Positions 7,463 to 15,178 of a stretch of DNA of 34,833 nucleotides are shown piece after piece. The number at the start of each line of letters is the position of its first letter. Position 1 is the stretch's first letter. Source of the stretch: Hyphomicrobiales bacterium (GTDB lineage Bacteria; Pseudomonadota; Alphaproteobacteria; Rhizobiales; Beijerinckiaceae). The stretch is taken from NCBI GenBank assembly GCA_947455725.1, contig CANGPL010000026.1, forward strand, positions 1 to 34,833. The letters run 5' to 3'. The position numbers and the translations under genes are program-made. A model generated the notes under the pieces. It worked only from the letters and a program-made list of their open reading frames with translations. It was not told the DNA's origin and searched no databases.

Positions 7463-8996
7463 GCGGACCTCCTGCATCTACGGTCGGGGTGCCGTGACTT
7501 CCGCCCATTAACAATCCTAATTCCTGCACGCTCACTTCGCCGACCGGACGGGGCGATGAAAGCTTGCCAAGATTGATCACCGACAAGCGATCACAGAGCC
7601 TTAGTAGTTCATCGAGATCTTGCGAGATGACAACAACCGCCGAACCCTGGGCCGCAAGGTCGATCAATGCTTGATGGATAAATGCAGCTGAACCAGCATC
7701 GACACCCCAAGTGGGTTGGCTCACGACCAGCACACCAGGGGCCTGCATGATCTCGCGGCCCATGACGAATTTTTGAAGATTTCCGCCGGATAAAGAGCCC
7801 GCGAGTGATGCAGGCCCTAATGTCTTGACAGCAAAGGTTTTGATGACATTTGCAGCAAATCCATCCGCACCGGTTTTATTGATAAAACCTTTTGTTTCGA
7901 AGCCCATTCGACTCCGGGCCGTCAAAATTGCATTATCAGAGAGGGAAAATGCGCCGATTGCGGCATGACCGTTGCGTTCTTCAGGAACTGAACAGAGGCC
8001 GAGTTTCCGCCGATCCGAGGGGCCCGAACGCCCGACGGACGAGCCATCAACTTGGATCGTATCGGCCTCATCGGATAAATGCTCACCACAGAGAGCTTCA
8101 AGCAATTCGTTTTGGCCATTACCGGCGACGCCAGCAATGCCAAAGATTTCGCCACCTTTGACTTGAAAACTAATCTCATCTAGTGCAACGCCGAAATCGT
8201 CCGGCTTGGGCAAGGAAAGCCTGTTTACGGATAGGCGGACAGGCCCCTCAACGCTGACTTGGCCGCGTGCCGGTTCGCGAAGATCGCTTCCGATCATCAT
8301 TTCACCCATGCTGCGGGCGGTTTCTTTCCGTGGGTCACAGGTTGCTACCACTTTTCCGCCGCGCAAAATGGTAGCACGTTCGCAAAGCTCGACGATTTCG
8401 TGCAATTTATGGGAAATATAGAGGATCGAGCATCCCTCGGAGGCCAACCGGCGGAGCGTTTTAAATAAGTCCTCGACCTCTTGCGGTGTCAAAACTGATG
8501 TTGGCTCGTCCATGATAAGCAGGCGTGGGTTGAGCAACAACGCGCGGACAATCTCGATCCTTTGTCGCTCGCCCACGCTTAAGGTGGAAATTTGCCGCCG
8601 AGGATCGAGTTTTAACCCATATTTTTCCATAACCAGCCGAATTTCGGCATCAAGCTGCTTGCGCGAAACCGCGCTATCGAGCCCGAGTGCGATGTTTTCG
8701 AGGACATCCATCGCTTCAAACAGCGAGAAATGCTGGAAAACCATACCGACACCTAAACGACGTGCGGCGCGGGGGTGGGGGATACGGACTTCTTGGCCTT
8801 CCCACAGGATCGATCCGCTATCGGGCGACTGGATCCCGTAGATCATTTTGACGAGGGTGGATTTGCCCGCGCCATTTTCGCCCAATAATGCGTGAATTTC
8901 ACCGGGTTTGACGGAAAGGCTAACCCTGTCATTGGCCAGAACGCCAGGGAAGCGCTTCGAAACGTCTATCAGTTCAAGTCGCGGCGTTACGCTCAT
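7446..8996 (-). CDS. ABC transporter ATPase with two nucleotide-binding domains, BMP/nucleoside importer
   Basis: 516 residues, the double-ATPase layout of sugar/nucleoside importers (RbsA/NupA type). Domain 1 has Walker A GENGAGKST (residues 39-47), signature LSVGERQ (139-145) and Walker B LLIMDEP (159-165). Domain 2 has a degenerate P-loop (GIAGVAGNGQNE), a good signature (LSGGNLQKFVMGREI) and a Walker B region reading VVSQPTWGVD. Lack of a normal second catalytic site is usual in this family. It powers uptake through the two permeases that follow. It is the first gene of the operon, and the 229-bp gap to the divergent deaminase must hold its promoter. Confidence 0.9.
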   Translation of the reverse strand: MSVTPRLELIDVSKRFPGVLANDRVSLSVKPGEIHALLGENGAGKSTLVKMIYGIQSPDSGSILWEGQEVRIPHPRAARRLGVGMVFQHFSLFEAMDVLENIALGLDSAVSRKQLDAEIRLVMEKYGLKLDPRRQISTLSVGERQRIEIVRALLLNPRLLIMDEPTSVLTPQEVEDLFKTLRRLASEGCSILYISHKLHEIVELCERATILRGGKVVATCDPRKETARSMGEMMIGSDLREPARGQVSVEGPVRLSVNRLSLPKPDDFGVALDEISFQVKGGEIFGIAGVAGNGQNELLEALCGEHLSDEADTIQVDGSSVGRSGPSDRRKLGLCSVPEERNGHAAIGAFSLSDNAILTARSRMGFETKGFINKTGADGFAANVIKTFAVKTLGPASLAGSLSGGNLQKFVMGREIMQAPGVLVVSQPTWGVDAGSAAFIHQALIDLAAQGSAVVVISQDLDELLRLCDRLSVINLGKLSSPRPVGEVSVQELGLLMGGSHGTPTVDAGGPHAASA

Positions 8997-9083
8997 CGGT
9001 ACGACAGGTCTCTTGGTTCCAACACAGTCGACATCCGGTAAAGTGCGACCAATTGGACGGTATATGAGGGAAATTTACAGCGC

Positions 9084-9093
9084 AACTGCCGAA
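9084..9093 (+). repeat. Direct repeat copy 1 (AACTGCCGAA) in the importer/deaminase divergent region
   Basis: The 10-mer AACTGCCGAA recurs at 9172-9181 in the same orientation, 88 bp apart, both preceded by GCG one or two bases before. Such paired repeats between divergent genes can be regulator sites. No regulator gene is adjacent. Confidence 0.3.
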
Positions 9094-9171
9094 AGAGATG
9101 GGAGTGCCGTTCATCCACCTTTCAGTTGCATAATTATCAGTCATGCTAGAATTTAGGGCAATTGTCGCGAT

Positions 9172-9181
9172 AACTGCCGAA
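9172..9181 (+). repeat. Direct repeat copy 2 (AACTGCCGAA), 45 bp before the deaminase start
   Basis: Second copy of the repeat described at 9084-9093. It lies nearer the deaminase gene, whose start codon is at 9226. Confidence 0.3.
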
Positions 9182-9225
9182 CTAATCGTCAGTTTTGAAC
9201 AGGATACAGGCAAGGAGAGAGAATC

Positions 9226-9729
9226 ATGGCCCATCCGTCAAAGCTTCGTCCCTATGACGAGACCCTGCTCCGCAAAGCTTTTGACGCCGCAAAAAGGGCG
9301 AGGGAGGAGGGTGACCATCCTTTTGGCTCGGTTTTAGCCGATCAAAATGGTATAATTTTGATGGAACAGGGCAATGGATATAGCGCTGAAGGCGGTGACC
9401 GAACGGCCCATGCCGAGCGCCTATTGGCTTCCCGTGCCGCGAAAGCCTATGGGCTCGATCAACTTGCGAAGATGACGCTCTATACTTCGGCGGAGCCCTG
9501 CGCGATGTGCTCTGGTGCGATCTATTGGGCGGGCATCGGTCGTGTGGTGTATGGCCAGACGGAGAAGGGCTTAAAAGAACAGACGGGTGATCATGAAGAA
9601 AACCCGACGCTCGATTTGCCGTGTGAGATTGTATTTGCCGCCGGCCAAAGGCCTACTGAAATTATTGGACCTTTGCTTGAAGACGAGGCTGCGCAATTAC
9701 AGGCTGACTTTTGGGCTGGTAAACACTAA
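9226..9729 (+). CDS. Zinc-dependent nucleoside/guanine deaminase-type enzyme
   Basis: 167 residues of the cytidine/deoxycytidylate deaminase fold. The zinc site is complete: HAE at residues 62-64 (histidine ligand plus proton-shuttling glutamate) and PCAMC at 91-95 (two cysteine ligands). The segment CSGAIYWAGIGRVVYGQ after the PCxxC motif is closer to guanine deaminases of the GuaD type than to tRNA adenosine deaminase TadA, which usually shows a different tail and sits alone. Its divergent partner is a nucleoside/purine-type importer, which supports a role in purine salvage, for example guanine to xanthine, but the substrate is an inference. AGGAGA nine bases upstream supports ATG 9226. It converges on rimO with a 5-bp gap. 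Confidence 0.8.
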   Translation: MAHPSKLRPYDETLLRKAFDAAKRAREEGDHPFGSVLADQNGIILMEQGNGYSAEGGDRTAHAERLLASRAAKAYGLDQLAKMTLYTSAEPCAMCSGAIYWAGIGRVVYGQTEKGLKEQTGDHEENPTLDLPCEIVFAAGQRPTEIIGPLLEDEAAQLQADFWAGKH

Positions 9730-9734
9730 TCAAA

Positions 9735-11054
9735 TCAAACCGCCACGCCAAAAAGATCATATGCATCAGCACGTTCGATCTTGACGGTTACAATCTCGCC
9801 GGCCCGCAAAGGCCTTCGTGAGCCGACATGGACGACGCCGTCAATTTCTGGCGCATCCCATTGCGAGCGGCCTTTTGCGACCGTGGGGCCTGCCTCGTCG
9901 ATGATGACTTTGATCCGGCGACCAACACGCGATTTGAGACGCTGGGCGCTGATGGCTTGTTGCGTTTCCATAAACCGGTTCCAGCGATGCTGTTTGACGT
10001 CATCTGGCACCTGTTCAAGCCCCAAATCATTCGAAACAGCACCCGAAACTGGCTCATATTTGAAGCAACCGACGCGCTCCAATTTGGCTTCGTGCATCCA
10101 TTCTAGAAGATACTCAAAATCCTCCTCTGTTTCACCCGGAAAGCCGACAATAAAAGTGGAGCGAATGGCAAGATCAGGACAGATTTCGCGCCAGGCTTTA
10201 ATGCGCTCCAATGTTTTTTCCTGATTACCCGGACGTTTCATCGCCTTTAATACTTTGGGCGAGGCGTGTTGGAACGGAATATCGAGATAAGGCAGTACCA
10301 AACCTTCCGCCATTAACGGAATGACGTCGTCAACATGCGGGTAGGGGTAGACGTAATGGAGCCGCACCCAAGCGCCTAGCGAACCCAATTCGCGAGCAAG
10401 ATCAACGAATTTTGCCCGCACGGTGCGGTCATTCCATTGGCTTTCGGCGTATTTGATATCAACGCCGTAAGCGGAAGTATCCTGACTGATGACAAGGAGT
10501 TCTTTAACGCCTGCTTTGACGAGTTTTTCAGCCTCTTTAAGCACGTCACTGGCGGGTCTTGATACCAAATCGCCGCGCAATTTCGGGATGATGCAGAAGG
10601 TGCAGCGATTATTGCAACCCTCTGAAATCTTTAAATAAGCGTAGTGACGCGGCGTTAATTTCACACCTTGTGGCGGAATGAGATCAAGATGCGGATCATG
10701 GGCCGGCTTGATGACGGAATGGACCGCTTTCATCACGCTTTCATAGGCCTGAGGGCCTGTTACAGCGGCGACGCCTGGATGGGCAGCTAAGATCTGTTCG
10801 GGCTCTGCACCCATGCAACCCGTTACAATCACTTTACCATTTTGCGCCATAGCCTCTCCAATCGCACCTAATGACTCGGCCTTTGCGCTATCCAAGAAAC
10901 CGCAAGTATTGACGATGACAGCGTCAGCACCTTCATGGGTTTTGGTGAGCTCATATCCTTCCGCCCGCAATTGGGAGATGATCCGTTCACTATCCACCAA
11001 AGCCTTTGGGCAGCCTAAGGATACGAACGAAATTTTGGGAGCGTGTTCAGTCAT
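9735..11054 (-). CDS. rimO: Ribosomal protein S12 methylthiotransferase RimO
   Basis: 439 residues, normal for RimO, the radical-SAM enzyme that adds a methylthio group to a conserved aspartate of ribosomal protein S12. The N-terminal domain starts [17 protein letters not shown], distinctive for RimO over MiaB, and shows cysteines C15, C51 and C80 for the auxiliary iron-sulfur cluster. The radical-SAM motif is [10 protein letters not shown] (C147, C151, C154), followed by IIPKLRG. The C-terminus (from about residue 375) fits a TRAM RNA/protein-binding domain, including [12 protein letters not shown]. It is a single gene in the cytoplasm, convergent with the deaminase and divergent from the DMT transporter gene. 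Confidence 0.95.
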   Translation of the reverse strand: MTEHAPKISFVSLGCPKALVDSERIISQLRAEGYELTKTHEGADAVIVNTCGFLDSAKAESLGAIGEAMAQNGKVIVTGCMGAEPEQILAAHPGVAAVTGPQAYESVMKAVHSVIKPAHDPHLDLIPPQGVKLTPRHYAYLKISEGCNNRCTFCIIPKLRGDLVSRPASDVLKEAEKLVKAGVKELLVISQDTSAYGVDIKYAESQWNDRTVRAKFVDLARELGSLGAWVRLHYVYPYPHVDDVIPLMAEGLVLPYLDIPFQHASPKVLKAMKRPGNQEKTLERIKAWREICPDLAIRSTFIVGFPGETEEDFEYLLEWMHEAKLERVGCFKYEPVSGAVSNDLGLEQVPDDVKQHRWNRFMETQQAISAQRLKSRVGRRIKVIIDEAGPTVAKGRSQWDAPEIDGVVHVGSRRPLRAGEIVTVKIERADAYDLFGVAV

Positions 11055-11238
11055 TTATGAGGCTTTCAAAGGGCGTGATGCTTCGCTTTATCGGATGTTG
11101 GATTATCCGACAATGATCAAATTTCTCATTAGGATCATGGATTTGGTTGTGCGGCATTGCCAAGCTATCGGCTAAGAACCATTGTAGCGCGAGATTCGAT
11201 GACGTGTAAGAAAATTCGCCGCGAGAATTGAGTATAGA

Positions 11239-12159
11239 ATGTCTAATAACACCAATAATACGGCGAAATCTGTTCCATCCGGCTATGAAAGTCGCCCTGA
11301 TGCTCGGGCTGTATTGATTGGTATTGGATTAATTGTTTTAAACGGCGCGATGTGGGCTGCTTCTGACACGGCGGCGCAGTTTTTAACGCGGACTTTGCCG
11401 CCGATTGAGGTGACATGGATCCGCTATGCCATTCATGTTCTTATTCTTTTTCCGTGGTTGCGAGGCGGGCTTCGCGGCGCGTTTCATACAGTACATTTTC
11501 GCTACCAAGTCTTACGGGGCGTTTTTGCTGCTCTTTCGGCCATCACTTTTATCATCGGATTGAACATTATTCCGGTCGCGGACGCTACATCTGTGACATT
11601 CGTAGCGCCGTTTGTGATAATGGGGCTGGCGTTTTGGATACTTAATGAGAAGGTTGAGATAATACGATGGGTCGCCGCCGCGGTCGGATTGACGGGTGTT
11701 CTCATCATCGTACAACCAGGAAGCGACGCCTTCCGCTGGTCGGCCCTTTTGCCGCTGTTAGCAGCCATCCTCGGCGCTGCTGCCATTATTACAACCCGGC
11801 TAATGCCCCATGATGATTCAAAAGTAACGATGGTCTATACCGGCTTTGTTGGCCTCATTGTTCTGTCGTTCCTCTTGCCCTTTTATTGGGTGATGCCGAC
11901 CGGACAGGGCCTCCTAGTTGGTTTTGCCGTTGGTGCCTTTGGTGCTGCAGCCAATGTTATATCGATCATTGTCTATCGCCGGTTACCGGCCTCGCTGTTA
12001 GCGCCCTTCAGCTATTCGCAGCTTGTTTGGGCAAGCCTTTTTGGCTTTGCCGTCTTTGGCGTATGGCCTACTGTTTCAACCTTAACCGGCGCATTCATCA
12101 TTGCCGCCAGTGGTCTCTACTCGGCGTGGCGTGAGCAACGTATGGCGAGCACGAAATAG
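11239..12159 (+). CDS. DMT-superfamily (EamA) transporter
   Basis: 306 residues with about ten hydrophobic helices in two EamA repeats. The first repeat includes GAMWAASDTAAQFLTRTLPP (about 36-55) and an arginine-containing helix (EVTWIRYAIHVLILFPWL). The second begins near AAILGAAAIITTRLMPHDD. This is the layout of drug/metabolite exporters of the inner membrane such as RhaT/YdcZ-like and S-adenosylmethionine or amino-acid exporters. The sequence does not identify a substrate. The 184-bp gap to rimO contains a short imperfect hairpin (TCGGAT ... ATCCGA near 11092-11111) but no clear promoter. Confidence 0.85.
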   Translation: MSNNTNNTAKSVPSGYESRPDARAVLIGIGLIVLNGAMWAASDTAAQFLTRTLPPIEVTWIRYAIHVLILFPWLRGGLRGAFHTVHFRYQVLRGVFAALSAITFIIGLNIIPVADATSVTFVAPFVIMGLAFWILNEKVEIIRWVAAAVGLTGVLIIVQPGSDAFRWSALLPLLAAILGAAAIITTRLMPHDDSKVTMVYTGFVGLIVLSFLLPFYWVMPTGQGLLVGFAVGAFGAAANVISIIVYRRLPASLLAPFSYSQLVWASLFGFAVFGVWPTVSTLTGAFIIAASGLYSAWREQRMASTK

Positions 12160-12307
12160 ACCTTTCTATCCTGTGGCCACTCATCTAATCGTGTAAAAAC
12201 CGTCATCCTATACGATTGATCAAGATGGGTAATCGTCCCGAATTGTGGACCGATGGTTAAGCCGTCATGCTTCCCCGTCCGCAATATCGTCGAACGGGAA
12301 GACCGCC

Positions 12308-12748
12308 ATGTTTCATCAGAAAAAAATACGATATTCGTTGGTCATTGCCGTGTCGATCTTAGGTGCGGCGATCGCCAACGCCACGGAAGCCTATACGACA
12401 TCCTCCGCCTGGCTAAGGACGGGTCCTGATCGTTCCTTTCCAACCATCATGCGCGTGCAAAGAAGCTCAACCGTTGATGTGATTGGCTGCACAAGCGGCT
12501 ATCGCTGGTGTGATGTGGATGTGAACGGGGAAAGAGGTTGGCTTCAAAGCAATCAACTTCAAATGGTTTATAATGGTCGTCGAGGTTCTCTATCCCGTCT
12601 TGGGCCTTTAATGGATTTGATGATTTTGCAATTCAGCTTCGGCGATTATTGGGACAATCACTATCGATCCCGTCCTTGGTACAATGATCAAAATCGCCAA
12701 AGATGGCAAAATTGGCAGCCTAATATGTCGCCTTTTCACAACCGATAG
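12308..12748 (+). CDS. Secreted SH3b-domain protein
   Basis: 146 residues from ATG 12308. An upstream GTG at 12245 extends the frame, but ATG 12308 has a GGGAAG ribosome site and puts a signal peptide (basic MFHQKKIRYS, then a hydrophobic stretch ending IANA) at the very start. After cleavage near residue 24, a bacterial SH3 domain is visible: SSAWLRTGPDRSFPTIMRVQ, then WCDVDVNGERGWLQSNQLQM. Such domains bind peptidoglycan or other envelope ligands. The tail is rich in Trp, Tyr, Asn and Arg (WYNDQNRQRWQNWQPN) and probably flexible. Similar short SH3 proteins of unknown precise role are common in Rhizobiales. It opens a run of four co-directional envelope genes. Confidence 0.78.
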   Translation: MFHQKKIRYSLVIAVSILGAAIANATEAYTTSSAWLRTGPDRSFPTIMRVQRSSTVDVIGCTSGYRWCDVDVNGERGWLQSNQLQMVYNGRRGSLSRLGPLMDLMILQFSFGDYWDNHYRSRPWYNDQNRQRWQNWQPNMSPFHNR

Positions 12749-12863
12749 AGGCCGAGCATTTCAAGGGCTCATCTTCGTATCATGCGTCGCTGATTGATGC
12801 TCATCTATTCAAGAAAAAACGACGCTCAACCTATTCAGAATGGTTGATTTTAATTCTGTATAT

Positions 12864-12870
12864 AAAGGAG
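12864..12870 (+). promoter_or_regulatory. Ribosome binding site of the 54-residue DUF3309-type gene
   Basis: AAAGGAG seven bases before ATG 12878 is one of the best ribosome sites in this part of the window. It is the main sign that the very short frame is a real gene. Confidence 0.75.
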
Positions 12871-12877
12871 ATCTAAA

Positions 12878-13042
12878 ATGTCGATTGGTGGAATTCTTCT
12901 TATCATTCTCGTTATCTTTCTATTAGGCGGCTTTAGTGGCCAATTTGGTGGCTATGGGTATGGCTATGGTCATACGAGCATTGGTGTGCTCGGCGTACTG
13001 CTCATCGTCGTTTTGGTCCTCGTCCTCTTTGGCCGATTATAG
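12878..13042 (+). CDS. Small membrane protein, DUF3309-type (54 residues)
   Basis: 54 residues in two hydrophobic helices: MSIGGILLIILVIFLLGG, then a glycine/tyrosine turn (FGGYGYGYGHTS), then IGVLGVLLIVVLVLVLFGRL. This hairpin with a Gly/Tyr-rich loop and a short basic end matches the DUF3309 family of tiny proteobacterial membrane proteins. Their function is unknown. It is too short for ordinary gene calling but has a strong ribosome site. It lies 129 bp after the SH3 gene and 74 bp before the transporter-like gene. An inner-membrane location is inferred from the helices. Confidence 0.8.
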   Translation: MSIGGILLIILVIFLLGGFSGQFGGYGYGYGHTSIGVLGVLLIVVLVLVLFGRL

Positions 13043-13116
13043 TGGAATGATGTGCCGACTTATTCGCAGAAAATATATGATTTACGGTTCATTAGAGACC
13101 CTGTTTTAGGTCGGTT

Positions 13117-14250
13117 ATGCGAAGTGCTGAAAGGCCGAGCAATATGAGGCAAGCCTATGATCGTGCCGGTTCGATTGGCTATTTTCTGAATCAAGCAATC
13201 GCATATTGGAAGGGGAGTGATAGACGCCGCGCCTATATTTTCGGGCTAGGTTTTGTGCTGAGTTTGGTTGTGAATTTGATTATGGCTTTGCTCATTAACC
13301 AATGGAGCAAAGGCTTTTTTGACGCTCTTCAAGCCCATCATCTTGATGCAATTATGGAGAGCATTAAACTCCTCATTATTCTCGCCATTGGTACGGCGAT
13401 TGCGGCTATTATTACCGTTCAATTCCGCATGCGATTACAGCTTCATTGGCGCATTTGGTTAATGTCCAATCTGGTCGAACGCTGGATCTATAGTTCGATG
13501 TCACGCGATATTTTATTGACCTATTTGATTGATAATCCGGAGGCGAGAATATCGGACGATGGACGGATTGCGATCGAGCTTCTCGTCGAGATGGGCGGCG
13601 GAATTATTTATACGCTACTGATCTCGAGTTCGTTCATTGTCGTGTTGTGGAATATTGGCGGCAGCGTTAGCCTTTTTGGATATCCGGTCTATGGATATCT
13701 TGTCTATTCGGTCTTAATTTATACGAGCCTTACATCGATTGGCATGCTGTTGCTCTGCGTACCGCTCGTTAAAAACGTCGAGGAAAAAGCCGCAGCCGAA
13801 GGGCATTTTCGCTATTACCTCACCGAGAATATTCATCAACTGGTGGATACGCCGAATGATGAGTTGGACGAGCCACACGAACTTAACGGTTTTTTTGAGT
13901 TACTTTTTAAAAAATGGGTCAATGTCATTCGCGGCCAAACAAAAATCATCAGTTTTGCAACGACGAATAATTTGATCGCCCCGATTATTCCGGTCGTTTT
14001 ATGCGCACCAAAATATTTAAGCGGTGAAATGTCCTTAGGTGACATTATGCAAACCGCAGCAGCCTTTCTACAGGTTCAATCTTCGTTGAATTGGCTGGCT
14101 GATAATGCGTTCAGCATAGCGAATTGGTCAGCCTCCGCCCATCGGGTTGCAGCATTAGACAAGACGATTATGAGCCAATTTGCGAGCGACAAAATTCAGG
14201 CAACTAAGCAAAATTACACACACTATCAGAGCGATAGGCCGTCTATTTGA
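13117..14250 (+). CDS. ABC transporter membrane domain (YddA/SbmA-BacA-like) lacking its ATPase domain
   Basis: 377 residues. From about residue 20 to 350 it follows the membrane domain of the SbmA/BacA-like (YddA-type) ABC exporters: NQWSKGFFDALQAHH (about 66-80), RMRLQLHWRIWLMSNLVERW, LYVxSL-type helices, then LIAPIIPVVLCAPKYLSGEM and LQVQSSLNWLADNAFSIANW. Full-length members run on for about 200 more residues with Walker A and signature motifs. Here the protein stops about 30 residues after the membrane domain, and the 79 bp to the next gene contain no ATPase sequence. It may work with an ATPase encoded elsewhere, be proton-driven like BacA/SbmA, or be a degraded gene. The gene is clearly AT-rich compared with the core genes. 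ATG 13144 is an alternative start. Confidence 0.75.
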   Translation: MRSAERPSNMRQAYDRAGSIGYFLNQAIAYWKGSDRRRAYIFGLGFVLSLVVNLIMALLINQWSKGFFDALQAHHLDAIMESIKLLIILAIGTAIAAIITVQFRMRLQLHWRIWLMSNLVERWIYSSMSRDILLTYLIDNPEARISDDGRIAIELLVEMGGGIIYTLLISSSFIVVLWNIGGSVSLFGYPVYGYLVYSVLIYTSLTSIGMLLLCVPLVKNVEEKAAAEGHFRYYLTENIHQLVDTPNDELDEPHELNGFFELLFKKWVNVIRGQTKIISFATTNNLIAPIIPVVLCAPKYLSGEMSLGDIMQTAAAFLQVQSSLNWLADNAFSIANWSASAHRVAALDKTIMSQFASDKIQATKQNYTHYQSDRPSI

Positions 14251-14329
14251 ATTTAAAATTGAATGAATGAAAGTCTCAAACGTTTTATCATTAAGACCAA
14301 CACTTTAACGTTTGTTCCGGAGACTGACG

Positions 14330-14626
14330 ATGAACCGCTTCATGATCCTTTCTGCCTTATGCCTTAGCCTTGGTGCCTGCGAGACGGCACGCGATCAACG
14401 AATGGCACAAGGTGCCATGATCGGTGGTACCGGTGGTGCCATTATTGGGGGCGTGACAACGGGTTCTGCTCAAGGTGCCGTTGTCGGTGGCGTTGCAGGT
14501 GCTGCTATCGGCGCGGTGGGCGCTGATTTGACAAGGCCTCGGCAAGGGAAAAAGCGCTGCTATTATAGTGACACGCAACAGCGCGAGATTTGCAACTATC
14601 GCCAACAAGACCAGCCACAATACTGA
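14330..14626 (+). CDS. Small glycine-zipper lipoprotein
   Basis: 98 residues from ATG 14330, which has a CCGGAG ribosome site about seven bases upstream. A longer reading from TTG 14312 lacks support. The N-terminus MNRFMILSALCLSLGAC is a lipoprotein signal with lipobox LGAC (cysteine at about residue 17), so the protein is lipid-anchored in the envelope. The middle is a glycine-zipper repeat (GAMIGGTGGAIIGGVTTGSA, continuing to GAAIGAVGAD), which packs tightly in or at a membrane. The end is polar with two cysteines (KKRCYY, REICNY). Similar small lipoproteins (SlyB/OsmB-like glycine zippers) are linked to envelope stress, but no function is proven here. Confidence 0.78.
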   Translation: MNRFMILSALCLSLGACETARDQRMAQGAMIGGTGGAIIGGVTTGSAQGAVVGGVAGAAIGAVGADLTRPRQGKKRCYYSDTQQREICNYRQQDQPQY

Positions 14627-14655
14627 ACGGCGATTTGCAGGTAGATATCGACGAG

Positions 14656-14745
14656 TGGCGGAAGGGGTGGGATTCGAACCCACGGTGAGCTTTCACCCAC
14701 GGCGGTTTTCAAGACCGCTGCCTTAAACCACTCGGCCACCCTTCC
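14656..14745 (-). tRNA. tRNA-Ser (UGA anticodon), CCA encoded
   Basis: On the minus strand the 5' end is GGAAGGGTGGCCGAGTGG (acceptor and D arm). The anticodon stem is GCGGT/ACCGC around CTTGAAA, which places TGA in the anticodon position and decodes UCA and related serine codons. A long variable arm (GTGGGTGAAAGCTCAC) typical of class II tRNAs follows, then the T arm GGTTCGAATCC. The 3' end pairs with the acceptor and finishes G-CCA. It is a single gene, opposite to the neighbouring genes. Confidence 0.95.
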
Positions 14746-14798
14746 AACCTGTCGCGATTGCCACTGTTCATCGATTTGAAAGCGACGCGATGCGTGCT

Positions 14799-14827
14799 TC
14801 TATACGCATTCTAGGCGGGTCGTACAA
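14799..14827 (-). promoter_or_regulatory. Candidate promoter of tRNA-Ser
   Basis: On the minus strand TTGTAC (14827-14822), a 17-base spacer and TATAGA (14804-14799) stand about 50 bp upstream of the mature tRNA 5' end. Spacing is ideal and the -10 is good. The -35 is only partly like consensus. Confidence 0.45.
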
Positions 14828-15130
14828 TACGCCTTTTGCCAATTAAAAGAGCTTGAAGCGAATTAGGGCAAAGTGCCTGCTTAGCCACAGCTTAAGCGGT
14901 TTTACGAATCAAGAGATTTTTCTTAAAAGCTTGTTTTGTCGGGGTTCACATGGTCAAAAGCAGATCTGTTTAAAGCTTGATCTAGTCAAGTTTTTCTGTT
15001 TAGTTTCAACCTGTTAGGTGTTGTTTTCGGTCGATAGTCTAGCAAATTATTGATTAAATCGATCCTTCGGGTTAATCTAACTGTAAGATTTGTATCGGTA
15101 TTTCGTGATCTCCGCTCGGTTGGGCTCCGT
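14828..15130. other. Gene-free stretch between the tRNA promoter and rlpA leader
   Basis: About 300 bp with short AT-rich runs and no convincing frame on either strand. The minus-strand frame across 14986-15417 overlaps rlpA and has no family features. The rlpA promoter must lie in this region or just after it, but I do not see a clear one. Confidence 0.5.
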
Positions 15131-15159
15131 TTGAACAATGCGTGGTTAACAGTGTTCAA
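15131..15159. repeat. Inverted repeat in the rlpA leader
   Basis: TTGAACA (15131-15137) and TGTTCAA (15153-15159) are perfect inverted copies 15 bases apart, 20 bp before the preferred rlpA start. It could be an operator or an RNA hairpin in the leader. Confidence 0.35.
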
Positions 15160-15178
15160 CGCTAGGAAAGACAACGGT

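Noticed and set aside
9226..9729. TadA tRNA adenosine deaminase
   Set aside because: The zinc motifs are shared, but the sequence after PCAMC and the link to a purine-type importer fit a guanine/nucleoside deaminase better.
10813..11175. 120-codon plus-strand frame at the rimO start and upstream gap
   Set aside because: Most of it is antisense to the rimO N-terminus with its conserved cysteines. The remaining part shows no domain.
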